8,521 bases of DNA from Candidatus Doudnabacteria bacterium (lineage in GTDB: Bacteria > Patescibacteriota > Doudnabacteria > UBA920 > O2-02-FULL-48-8), in assembly GCA_016207695.1 (NCBI GenBank), contig JACQPC010000080.1, forward strand, positions 1 to 8,521. The letters are read 5' to 3'. The notes below the pieces were generated by a model that saw nothing but the letters and a program-made list of their open reading frames with translations, had not been told where the DNA came from and did not search any database. Made by a program: the position numbers and the translations under genes. Positions 1-5,308 of the stretch are shown in pieces (position 1 is the stretch's first letter; every line of letters starts with the position of its first letter).

Positions 1-116
1 CGTTTAAGGTAATGGTCATAATTGCGCAAAGTCATCTTCGATCTGTTGCGCTCAATTTCCAGGTATTCCAGGAACCTTTGATAGAACTTTTGTAGTTTAT
101 TTTTGATTTCAGGCAT
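1..116 (-). CDS. Tyrosine recombinase/phage-type integrase, N-terminal fragment (runs off the window)
   Basis: Reading from the ATG at 116 leftward gives 38 codons with no stop before the window edge. The peptide begins MPEIKNKLQKF and continues FLEYLEIERNRSKMTLRNYD. This matches the start of the SAM-like core-binding domain of XerC/XerD-type recombinases, where an aromatic/Leu-rich helix is followed by an E-R-x-x-S-x-x-T-x-x-x-Y pattern. In the family this domain clamps DNA, while the catalytic R-H-R-Y domain is C-terminal and would lie outside the window. Such proteins resolve chromosome dimers or integrate mobile DNA. Only the first domain is visible, so housekeeping Xer and mobile-element integrase cannot be separated. 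A weak GGAC lies 4 bases before the ATG. The gene is divergent from rpsO with overlapping promoters. Confidence 0.72.
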   Translation of the reverse strand, partial: MPEIKNKLQKFYQRFLEYLEIERNRSKMTLRNYDHYLK

Positions 117-153
117 GTCGTCCAATGAGGAAAATTAAAGGTTGTGCGACAAT

Positions 154-180
154 AGTATAACATAAGCAGAGCCTTGTCGG
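154..180 (-). promoter_or_regulatory. Promoter of the recombinase gene
   Basis: On the minus strand an extended -10, TGT followed by TATACT (159-154), lies about 38 bases before the recombinase ATG. The best -35, CCGACA (180-175), gives a short 15-base spacer. It shares bases with the -35 of the divergent rpsO promoter, so the two may compete for RNA polymerase. The -10 is good and the -35 is weak. Confidence 0.45.
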
Positions 181-202
181 ATACAGTTTTTTATGCTAGA
201 AT
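174..202 (+). promoter_or_regulatory. rpsO promoter, sigma-70 type with extended -10
   Basis: TTGTCG (174-179), a 17-base spacer and TAGAAT (197-202) form a good sigma-70 promoter. The TGC directly before the hexamer makes it an extended -10. Transcription would start near 209, giving a leader of about 55 bases before the rpsO ATG at 264. This promoter rules out the upstream in-frame TTG at 174 as the start codon. Confidence 0.7.
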
Positions 203-221
203 TAGCCTACAATTAACCGAC

Positions 222-239
222 GGTAGGTCTTTTCCTGCC
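222..239 (+). promoter_or_regulatory. Hairpin in the rpsO leader, possible S15 autoregulatory site
   Basis: GGTAGG (222-227) pairs with CCTGCC (234-239) around the six-base loop TCTTTT, with one U-G pair next to a G-C pair. S15 recognises a G-U/G-C feature in 16S rRNA, and in several bacteria it represses its own mRNA through leader structures that mimic it. The hairpin ends 13 bases before the AAAGGA ribosome site (253-258). Structure is seen; regulation is inferred. Confidence 0.35.
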
Positions 240-263
240 CTATTCGTGACACAAAGGAACCAC

Positions 264-527
264 ATGTTAACCCCCAAGGAAAAAGAGCAGATTATCAAAA
301 AGTTCCAGGTCCACAAGGATGATACCGGTAGTCCGGAAGTGCAGGTGGCAATTTTGACCCAGGAAATTGAAAAAGTTTCCGAGCATTTGCAGGAGCACAA
401 AAAGGACAACCATTCCCGCCGCGGGCTTCTGAAGATGGTCGGCAATCGCAGACGATTGCTTCGCTACCTTAAAGCCGAGGATGAAAAGCGCTGGGACAAA
501 TTGACCGACAAGTTGAAGCTTAAATAA
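264..527 (+). CDS. rpsO: 30S ribosomal protein S15
   Basis: The 87-residue product has the usual S15 length (about 88-89) and its signature blocks: [13 protein letters not shown] at residues 20-32, [16 protein letters not shown] at 41-56 and the basic stretch [10 protein letters not shown] at 61-70. S15 is a primary binder of the central domain of 16S rRNA and helps bridge the two subunits. The ATG at 264 is chosen because AAAGGA lies 5 bases upstream, because family members start near this point ([11 protein letters not shown]), and because the open frame extending back to a TTG at 174 runs through the promoter. pnp follows in the same direction after 169 bases, the classic rpsO-pnp order. 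Confidence 0.97.
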   Translation: MLTPKEKEQIIKKFQVHKDDTGSPEVQVAILTQEIEKVSEHLQEHKKDNHSRRGLLKMVGNRRRLLRYLKAEDEKRWDKLTDKLKLK

Positions 528-560
528 TTAATTTCGCATAAGTGTCAGGCAAAGAGGTGT

Positions 561-651
561 TATTAGGCGGGAATATGGAATATAGAATGTGGAATATGGG
601 ATTTACTGGATTCTACATTCGATATTCGACATTCCGCATTCCCTGCTAATA
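561..651. repeat. Long imperfect hairpin built of 7-base units between rpsO and pnp
   Basis: Two 36-base arms (569-604 and 608-643) are inverted copies with about 70% identity and a 3-base loop. Outside them TATTAG (561-566) pairs with CTAATA (646-651), so the fold spans 91 bases. Both arms are made of units of the form GAATRTN repeated about every 7 bases, such as GGAATAT and GAATGTG; mismatches fall at variable unit positions and many would be G-U pairs in RNA. There is no T-tract, so it is not an ordinary terminator. It could be a dispersed palindromic repeat or an RNase-processed leader of pnp. Confidence 0.75.
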
Positions 652-696
652 TTACTTCTGTGCTTAAGGCACGACTGCGAAACAAAGGGTTCATAA

Positions 697-2910
697 ATGA
701 AGAAAGGAAAAATTGAGTCTGATTTAGCCGGCAAGAAGTTCTCTCTTGAAACCGGCGATTTAGCCATGCAGGCCAATGGTGCGGTGCTGGCTAAGCTTGG
801 CGATACCGTGGTTTTGGCTACCGCGGTCATGGGCAAAATTATTCGGGAAGGCATGGATTACTTCCCGCTTTTGGTTGATTACGAGGAACGGCTTTATGCC
901 GCGGGAAAAATTAAGGGGTCAAGATTTATCAAGCGCGAAGGCAGGGCAACGGACGAAGCGATACTGTCCGGTCGTTTAATTGACCGCACGATCCGTCCGC
1001 TGTTTTCTGATGGCATGCGCAACGACGTGCAAGTCGTGGCCACCATTTTATCCGTGGATGAGGTTAATGATCCTGATGTTTTAGCCATCAACGCTACCTC
1101 CGCAGCATTGATTTGCTCCAATATTCCGTTTGAAGGGCCGATAGCGGCTGTGCGGGTAGGAAGGGTAAATGGACAGTTTATCCTAAATCCCTCCTATGAG
1201 GAACGAAAAACTGGCGATTTGGATTTGGTGGTTTCCGGAACAGGTGAGCACATTATGATGGTTGAGGCCGGAGCCAAACAGGTGACAGAGGAAGACATGA
1301 CCGAAGCTTTGAAGTTTGCAAAACCGCATTTGGGAAGCTTAATCAAGCTGCAAGAATCTTTAAAATCCCAAGTTGGCCAGCCCAAGGCAGAAGTTCCTCT
1401 GTTAAAAATCGACGATGGCATTTTGAGCGAAGTGACACAAATGGCTTATGACAAATTGGAGCAGGCCGCGTTCGGCACTTTCCCCAAAGATCAGCGCGAA
1501 GCGCAAATGTCAGCTGTGCGGGAAGAAGTCGCACTGGCACTGGCCGAAAAATACAAAGATAGGACTGATATCAATGTTGTTTCCCAGGTTTTGATGGCGC
1601 TGGATAAAATTACCAAGCAATTGATCCGCGCGAATATTTTGGAAAAAGAACGCCGAGTGGATATGCGCCCTTTGAATCAGACCCGGCCGATTTCCGCCAC
1701 AGTCAGCGTGCTTCCGCGCACTCACGGCTCCGCCTTGTTCAACCGCGGCGAAACCCAAGTTTTAACCACCGTAACTTTGGGCTCTTCCGGTGATGCACAG
1801 ATTATGGACGGCATGGAGGACTTTGAAGAAACCCACAAGCGATACATTCATCACTATAAATTTCCGGGTTTCAGCGTGGGCGAAGTAGCGCCCATCCGCG
1901 GCCCTGGCCGGCGGGAAGTCGGGCACGGCGCTTTGGCCGAACGGGCCATTGAGCCTGTGATTCCGGATAAAGAAAAGTTTCCTTACACTTTACGGCTGGT
2001 TTCTGAAGTCTTATCGTCCAACGGATCAACCAGCATGGCCTCCACTTGCGCCTCGACGTTGGCGTTGATGGATGCCGGCGTGCCGATTACCGACATGATT
2101 GGCGGTGTTGCTATGGGCTTGATCCTGGATATGGAGAGCGGCAAGTTTAAGGTCCTTACAGATATTGCCGGCATTGAGGACGCCAATGGCGATATGGACT
2201 TTAAGGTTACCGGTTCGGAGAAAGGTATTACCGGGCTTCAGATGGATGTGAAAACCAAAGGCCTGACCGCGGAAATTTTGGAGCAAGCTCTTAAGCAGGC
2301 CAAAGAAGGCCGGATGCACATTTTGTCCGTGATGAAACAGACCATTCCAGCCCCGCGGACAGACATGTCCCCGCTGGCTCCCCGAATCACAACATTGCAA
2401 ATCAATCCGGAAAAGATCCGCGATGTCATCGGCACCGGCGGCAAGGTCATCAATAAGATTATTGCGGAAACTGGGGTTAAGATTGACATTGAGGACACAG
2501 GTTTGGTTATGGTAACGAGCAACAATGCCGAAGCCTCAAAGAAAGCCCTTGATTGGATCCATAACCTGACTCGTGAGATTAAAGTCGGAGAAGTATTCAA
2601 AGGAAAGGTTAACCGGATTATGGATTTCGGCGCGTTCGTGGAACTAACTCCCGGGCATGATGGCCTGTGCCATATTTCGGAATTGGCTTGGCATAGGGTT
2701 GGGGCTGTGGAGGATGTGGTTCATGTTGGAGACGAACTAGACGTTAAAGTTGTCGAGATCGACAACATGGGAAGGGTTAATCTTTCGCATAAAATTTTAC
2801 TGCCCCGCCCCGAAGGCGGCACAATCGACGAGCGCCCAAGACCCCCCAGAGGCCCGCGCCGCGACAACGACCGCCGCAGCGGCGGTCCGAGATTCGCCTC
2901 AAGACATTAG
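697..2910 (+). CDS. pnp: Polyribonucleotide nucleotidyltransferase (PNPase)
   Basis: The 737-residue protein has the full PNPase order: RNase PH domain 1 (about 13-145), helical domain (about 240-325), RNase PH domain 2 (about 326-555), KH (about 565-622) and S1 (about 630-700). It degrades RNA 3' to 5' by phosphorolysis and is usually a trimer that joins RNase E-type complexes. Visible key residues are the phosphate-binding S444-T445-S446 in SNGSTSM, the acidic/basic active-site set D495, D501 and K503 in EDANGDMDFK, and the KH loop GTGG at 579-582. The usual FFRRE motif is FIKRE here (K79 for the first Arg). A 35-residue Arg/Pro/Gly-rich tail (from about 703) makes it slightly longer than the E. 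coli enzyme and may bind RNA. ATG at 697 has AAAGGG 7 bases upstream. Confidence 0.98.
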   Translation: MKKGKIESDLAGKKFSLETGDLAMQANGAVLAKLGDTVVLATAVMGKIIREGMDYFPLLVDYEERLYAAGKIKGSRFIKREGRATDEAILSGRLIDRTIRPLFSDGMRNDVQVVATILSVDEVNDPDVLAINATSAALICSNIPFEGPIAAVRVGRVNGQFILNPSYEERKTGDLDLVVSGTGEHIMMVEAGAKQVTEEDMTEALKFAKPHLGSLIKLQESLKSQVGQPKAEVPLLKIDDGILSEVTQMAYDKLEQAAFGTFPKDQREAQMSAVREEVALALAEKYKDRTDINVVSQVLMALDKITKQLIRANILEKERRVDMRPLNQTRPISATVSVLPRTHGSALFNRGETQVLTTVTLGSSGDAQIMDGMEDFEETHKRYIHHYKFPGFSVGEVAPIRGPGRREVGHGALAERAIEPVIPDKEKFPYTLRLVSEVLSSNGSTSMASTCASTLALMDAGVPITDMIGGVAMGLILDMESGKFKVLTDIAGIEDANGDMDFKVTGSEKGITGLQMDVKTKGLTAEILEQALKQAKEGRMHILSVMKQTIPAPRTDMSPLAPRITTLQINPEKIRDVIGTGGKVINKIIAETGVKIDIEDTGLVMVTSNNAEASKKALDWIHNLTREIKVGEVFKGKVNRIMDFGAFVELTPGHDGLCHISELAWHRVGAVEDVVHVGDELDVKVVEIDNMGRVNLSHKILLPRPEGGTIDERPRPPRGPRRDNDRRSGGPRFASRH

Positions 2911-2920
2911 AAATATTATG

Positions 2921-2950
2921 AAAGGCGGCGCTGAAAGCGCCGCCTTTGTC
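2921..2950 (+). terminator. Strong hairpin after pnp
   Basis: A perfect 12-bp stem (AAAGGCGGCGCT at 2921-2932 with its complement at 2936-2947) closes a GAA loop. It begins 10 bases after the pnp stop. The following tract is short (TTTGTC), so it may protect the 3' end as well as terminate. Confidence 0.75.
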
Positions 2951-3007
2951 ATCCTGAACTTGCCCGCCCCGTACCGAAACGAAGTTTCTGGTTCAGGGTT
3001 TCAGGAT
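2951..3007. repeat. Palindromic intergenic element with ATCCTGAA arms
   Basis: ATCCTGAA (2951-2958) pairs perfectly with TTCAGGAT (3000-3007). A second, alternative partner GTTCAGG lies at 2991-2997, and an inner hairpin GAAAC-GAA-GTTTC sits at 2976-2988. No reading frame of note covers it. It looks like a dispersed palindromic repeat inserted between the pnp terminator and the next palindrome; it has no T-tract. Confidence 0.5.
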
Positions 3008-3014
3008 CCAATCC

Positions 3015-3040
3015 AAAGGCTCAACCGCGGTTGAGCCTTT
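3015..3040. terminator. 26-bp perfect palindrome, bidirectional terminator-like; first of two copies
   Basis: The arms AAAGGCTCAACC and GGTTGAGCCTTT meet at a central GC and the whole 26 bases are self-complementary. The A-run on one side and T-run on the other fit a terminator in either direction. The same arms recur at 5007-5034 with two extra bases in the loop, beyond the last gene of the three-gene block. Confidence 0.65.
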
Positions 3041-3066
3041 AAAAGTCGCCTTTTGCGAGTCTTTTT
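3041..3066 (+). terminator. Terminator of junction module 1
   Basis: AAAAGTCGC (3041-3049) pairs with GCGA (3055-3058) and CTTTT (3061-3065) with a two-base GT bulge, and ends in a five-T run (3062-3066). It abuts the preceding palindrome and stops two bases before the -10-like hexamer of the HD gene. Confidence 0.55.
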
Positions 3067-3068
3067 AG

Positions 3069-3080
3069 TATACTTGAGTT
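3069..3080 (+). promoter_or_regulatory. -10 element placed for a leaderless start of the HD gene
   Basis: TATACT (3069-3074) matches the sigma-70 -10 consensus at five of six bases. Six bases separate it from the ATG at 3081, so the expected first transcribed base is the A of the ATG. No Shine-Dalgarno site is present (only a GAG two bases from the ATG). The -35 position (3046-3051, TCGCCT) is poor and lies in the terminator stem. Confidence 0.5.
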
Positions 3081-3656
3081 ATGTCAGATTTGTTTAATAA
3101 AACACGGCAATTTGTAGATGAGAAATTCAAAGATCCTGCCCAGATGCATCATTTTGATCGGACAGTGCATTGGCTTTTGCAGTTAAGGCCGAATGCTGAT
3201 GAGGCTTTGCTGATCGCGGCGATTGGTCACGACTTGGAACGCGCTTTTCACGGACCAGACGATAGTTTTAATCAGGGAAGCATAAAATTCACGGATAGCG
3301 AAACGCTCAAAGCTCATCAGGACAAGAGCGCGGAATTGCTTGCGGCTTTTCTTAAAGAAAATAATGCTGATGTCCAGTTGATTTCTAGAGTCAAACACTT
3401 GGTGTCCAAGCATGAAGTTGGCGGTGACGAGGATCAGAATCTACTCATGGACACCGACAGTCTAAGTTTTTTGGAAAACAATGCCCCGATATTTATTTCC
3501 AGAATCGATAAATTGGGATTTGATAAAATCAAGGGGAAATTTGATATGATGTTCAACAGAATTTCAAGCCCCAAAGTCAAAGATATCGGCAGACCTTATT
3601 ACGAAAAAATGCTTAAAGATCTGGAAACTGCAAACAAGACTTATTCGCGCGAGTGA
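3081..3656 (+). CDS. HD-domain phosphohydrolase-like protein
   Basis: The 191-residue soluble protein shows an HD-superfamily metal site: H24 in MHHFDRTVHW, the H50-D51 doublet in IGHDLERAF, H79 in KAHQDKSAELL, H111 in VSKHEVGG and the acidic pair D124/D126 in MDTDSLSF. HD proteins hydrolyse phosphate esters of nucleotides or signalling molecules using one or two metal ions. The substrate cannot be read from the sequence, and no synthetase, PAS or response-regulator domain is attached. The C-terminal part (about 140-185) is charged and helical-looking. The gene stands alone between terminators and appears to be transcribed from its own start-proximal -10. A short inverted repeat (ATTCGC/GCGAAT, 3643-3662) covers the stop codon. 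Confidence 0.8.
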   Translation: MSDLFNKTRQFVDEKFKDPAQMHHFDRTVHWLLQLRPNADEALLIAAIGHDLERAFHGPDDSFNQGSIKFTDSETLKAHQDKSAELLAAFLKENNADVQLISRVKHLVSKHEVGGDEDQNLLMDTDSLSFLENNAPIFISRIDKLGFDKIKGKFDMMFNRISSPKVKDIGRPYYEKMLKDLETANKTYSRE

Positions 3657-3665
3657 GCGAATGAC

Positions 3666-3690
3666 AAAGTCGCCAAAGGGACGGCTTTTT
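3666..3690 (+). terminator. Terminator of junction module 2
   Basis: AAAGTCGCC (3666-3674) pairs with GACGGCTTT (3680-3688) with one U-G pair and one C-A mismatch around the loop AAAGG. A five-T run follows (3686-3690). It starts 9 bases after the HD stop codon and ends 14 bases before the next ATG. Confidence 0.65.
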
Positions 3691-3715
3691 GGTAGGATTA
3701 GTTTATGAAAGTTAT
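3679..3715 (+). repeat. 37-bp direct repeat, copy 1 (terminator arm, -10/SD, start codon)
   Basis: Every base of 3679-3715 is identical to 4488-4524. The repeat starts in the 3' arm of a terminator, runs through the T-tract and TAGGATTAGTTT, and ends 11 bases inside the coding sequence (ATG AAA GTT AT). The genes downstream of the two copies are unrelated, so the shared stretch is a junction and not a gene duplication. Confidence 0.95.
3690..3704 (+). promoter_or_regulatory. Extended -10 or Shine-Dalgarno element before the EEP gene
   Basis: TGG followed by TAGGAT (3693-3698) reads as an extended -10 six bases before the ATG at 3705, the same spacing as in module 1. The embedded AGGA (3694-3697), 7 bases from the ATG, could instead be a ribosome site. 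A terminator immediately upstream means an active promoter is needed here, which favours the promoter reading. TCGCCA at 3670-3675 would be a four-of-six -35 with 17-base spacing. Confidence 0.5.
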
Positions 3716-4451
3716 TTCTCTAAATATTCTCGGCGGGAGGGTTTTTGAACCGCTTAAAAGTTTCTTAACCAATGAAGCGCTAGACACGGACTTTTTTTGT
3801 TTCCAGGAAGTTTATGATTCCCCCTCTGACCAAATGATCAATGACGGCGCGAAAAGCAATATTTTTTTGGAATTGCAAAACATGCTTCCCGGCTTTAAGG
3901 GCTATTATGAGAAAACTTTGGACAATTGCTCCGGTTATGTGGACGTATCTTTGGGCCTGGCTATATTTGCCAAGAAAGGGATAAAGCTTCAGTCCGGGCA
4001 AACCTTGATAGCGTTGCATGAAGACGAGCCTCCTACAAATTTACAGTTTGCCAGATTTGAACAGAACGGGAACCGATACACCTTGGCCCATATTCATGGG
4101 ATCGTGAATCCCGGTTCAAAAACAGACTCGGCTGACAGGCTAATCCAGTCAATCAATATTGATCGGTTTCTTAATAATGAAAGCGGCAAAAAAATTCTTT
4201 GCGGGGATTTCAATCTTTTACCAAACACCGTAAGCATCGAATTGATCGAGCAAGCAAGTATGCGAGATTTAATTAAGGAGTTCGGGATCAAAACCACCCG
4301 CAGTGACCTTAATTTTGCCAAATATCCGGCAGGAAACCGGCAATTGTTCGCGGATTATATGTTCGTGTCCACAGACGTGAATGTGACAAATTTTAAAGTG
4401 CCCAAGATCAACGTCTCCGATCACCTGCCTCTCAAATTACAATTGCAATAA
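3705..4451 (+). CDS. Endonuclease/exonuclease/phosphatase (EEP) family protein
   Basis: The 248-residue protein carries the EEP (DNase I/exonuclease III-like) motifs in order: N7 in SLNILGG, E35 in FCFQEVY, H131 in AHIHGIV, D168/N170 in LCGDFNLLP, D217 in FADYMFVS and D239/H240 in VSDHLPL. The family uses a divalent metal to cut phosphodiester or phosphomonoester bonds in DNA, RNA, phosphoinositides or sphingomyelin. This compact form has no signal peptide or extra domain and lacks obvious DNA-damage loops, so the substrate is open. The first residues MKVIS are shared with the next gene because both starts lie in a 37-bp repeat. The gene is monocistronic, flanked by terminators. Confidence 0.88.
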   Translation: MKVISLNILGGRVFEPLKSFLTNEALDTDFFCFQEVYDSPSDQMINDGAKSNIFLELQNMLPGFKGYYEKTLDNCSGYVDVSLGLAIFAKKGIKLQSGQTLIALHEDEPPTNLQFARFEQNGNRYTLAHIHGIVNPGSKTDSADRLIQSINIDRFLNNESGKKILCGDFNLLPNTVSIELIEQASMRDLIKEFGIKTTRSDLNFAKYPAGNRQLFADYMFVSTDVNVTNFKVPKINVSDHLPLKLQLQ

Positions 4452-4456
4452 TTTTT

Positions 4457-4499
4457 AAGTCGTCAAAACGTCAAATGTTTTCAAAAAGGACGGCTTTTT
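4457..4499 (+). terminator. Terminator of junction module 3
   Basis: AAGTCGTC (4457-4464) pairs with GACGGCTT (4489-4496) with one U-G pair. The long loop holds a second small hairpin, AAAAC (4465-4469) with GTTTT (4476-4480). A five-T run ends at 4499. It starts 5 bases after the EEP stop codon. Confidence 0.6.
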
Positions 4500-4524
4500 G
4501 GTAGGATTAGTTTATGAAAGTTAT
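4488..4524 (+). repeat. 37-bp direct repeat, copy 2
   Basis: Identical to 3679-3715. It again covers the terminator 3' arm, T-tract, TAGGAT element, start codon and the first codons of the downstream gene. Divergence starts immediately outside: the upstream terminator loops differ in length, and the coding sequences differ from the fifth codon on. Confidence 0.95.
4499..4513 (+). promoter_or_regulatory. Extended -10 or Shine-Dalgarno element before the ParB-like gene
   Basis: Same bases as in module 2: TGG then TAGGAT (4502-4507), six bases, ATG at 4514. TTTTCA at 4478-4483 would be a four-of-six -35 with an 18-base spacer. AGGA at 4503-4506 is the alternative ribosome-site reading. Confidence 0.5.
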
Positions 4525-4981
4525 CAGTGAACTCAAAAGGGAAGAATTTGAAGAAAAATTTGGGTCTCATCGGGACTTCAAGTATTTTGGCCGCCCTCGG
4601 AAGCATTGTTATCTTGCGGCCTTAACCAAAGGAGAGTTTGAAAATCTAGGCATGAACTCTTCGCCAGAAAATCCTTTTCCCGAAAAGGGGCGTTTTCCTG
4701 TTTTAAAAGACAGCATTTGGCAATTTTCGAAAAACCCAGAATATCTCAAAAGCTCACATCCGGAAAGAGGCATCAGCGGCACAACTGTGGCGAAATACTT
4801 GAAACAATTTCAGGATGGAATGAGATTGGAAAGTTGCTTTATTACTGACGATATTATCCCAAACTCTTATTATATTTGCGAAGGCATGCACAGGTTAACC
4901 GCTTATGGCTTATATAAGAAAATGGAGATTCAGGACCACGAGGTAACAGTTTATTATCTGACTGATAAAGAAGTTCTCTAA
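4514..4981 (+). CDS. ParB/sulfiredoxin-like small protein
   Basis: The 155-residue protein is not a clear member of a named family. Its best landmark is YYICEGMHRLTAYGLY at residues 119-134, which resembles the G-x-H-R-x-x-A loop of the ParB/sulfiredoxin fold (here E123, G124, H126, R127). That loop binds nucleotide (CTP or ATP) or phosphate in known members. It lacks a helix-turn-helix and a parA partner, so a plasmid-partition role is unlikely; stand-alone members can be ATP-dependent kinases or nucleases. The N-terminal 60 residues are charged, with one cysteine (C32); C108 and C122 lie near the motif. The gene sits alone between the module 3 terminator and a strong palindromic terminator. 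Fold assignment is tentative. Confidence 0.65.
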   Translation: MKVISELKREEFEEKFGSHRDFKYFGRPRKHCYLAALTKGEFENLGMNSSPENPFPEKGRFPVLKDSIWQFSKNPEYLKSSHPERGISGTTVAKYLKQFQDGMRLESCFITDDIIPNSYYICEGMHRLTAYGLYKKMEIQDHEVTVYYLTDKEVL

Positions 4982-4992
4982 TTCGCGCGAAT
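4981..4992. repeat. 12-bp palindrome at the ParB-like gene stop
   Basis: The 12-base palindrome ATTCGCGCGAAT begins on the last base of the stop codon. Its first ten bases also occur at 3643-3652 over the end of the HD gene, so the ends of two block genes share sequence as well as their starts. Confidence 0.6.
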
Positions 4993-5004
4993 AGGAGAAT
5001 AGTT

Positions 5005-5042
5005 TTAAAGGCTCAACCGCACGGTTGAGCCTTTAAGTTTTT
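5005..5042. terminator. Palindromic terminator closing the three-gene block; second copy
   Basis: A 15-bp stem (5005-5019 with 5022-5036) has a CA loop and is followed by GTTTTT. The inner 13-base arms match those of the palindrome at 3015-3040 except for two inserted loop bases. With its T-tract this is the most convincing terminator in the block; the A/T flanks allow use in both directions. Confidence 0.85.
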
Positions 5043-5054
5043 GGGCATTGGAGC

Positions 5055-5060
5055 TATGAT
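5055..5060 (+). promoter_or_regulatory. Possible -10 of the small membrane protein gene
   Basis: TATGAT matches the -10 consensus at five of six bases. The -35 position (TTTAAG, 5032-5037) is weak and overlaps the terminator. A start near 5067 would leave just enough leader to keep the AGGAGGG at 5069-5075. Confidence 0.35.
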
Positions 5061-5079
5061 GCAGGCACAGGAGGGTTCG

Positions 5080-5247
5080 ATGAAAAAGCTGTGGTGGAGC
5101 CTGGTCAGGATTGTCTTCTTTCTTTACATCATGTTCGTAGGCTTCCTGGTCACCGTGGTTTGGAACCATCCGAAGCACTGGCTTTCGAGCTTCGTGACTT
5201 GGGTTGCGGATTGGCCCGAAGGCTGGCGAGTGTCCCAACTCGACTAG
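5080..5247 (+). CDS. 55-residue single-span membrane protein, unknown function
   Basis: ATG at 5080 is chosen because AGGAGGG (5069-5075) is an almost perfect Shine-Dalgarno site at the right distance; in-frame ATGs at 5056 and 5059 lack one. The product starts MKKLWWSLVR, and one hydrophobic helix spans about residues 8-28. A short tryptophan-rich segment follows (WNHPKHWLSSFVTWVADW, residues 28-45) that could lie along the membrane surface. The positive N-terminus suggests it stays inside with the tail outside. No known family is recognised. It converges with the minus-strand carrier gene across a shared terminator. Confidence 0.6.
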   Translation: MKKLWWSLVRIVFFLYIMFVGFLVTVVWNHPKHWLSSFVTWVADWPEGWRVSQLD

Positions 5248-5273
5248 GGTTTCCGAACCAAAGCTTGGGCAAA

Positions 5274-5308
5274 GCGGCGGGTTGCTTACAACCTGCCGCC
5301 ACTTATTT
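5274..5308. terminator. Shared terminator between convergent genes
   Basis: An 11-bp stem (5274-5284 with 5289-5299, one G-U pair) closes a CTTA loop and is followed by an ACTTATTT tail on the plus strand. It lies 26 bases after the small membrane gene and 7 bases beyond the stop of the opposing gene, so it probably serves both. Confidence 0.7.

Noticed and set aside
174..263. N-terminal extension of S15 from a TTG at 174
   Set aside because: The extra 30 codons lie over the promoter and leader, S15 proteins do not have such an extension, and ATG 264 has a proper ribosome site.
603..854. Minus-strand frame of 83 codons ending in residues like SNIECRIQ
   Set aside because: It reads through the palindromic repeat and the start of pnp; no ribosome site or family resemblance, so it is a shadow.
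2026..2400. Minus-strand frame of 124 codons inside pnp
   Set aside because: It lies wholly within the well-supported pnp gene and has no start signal or recognisable motif.
4514..4981. Plasmid-type ParB partition gene
   Set aside because: No parA neighbour, no helix-turn-helix and no parS-like sites; only the G-x-H-R loop resembles ParB.
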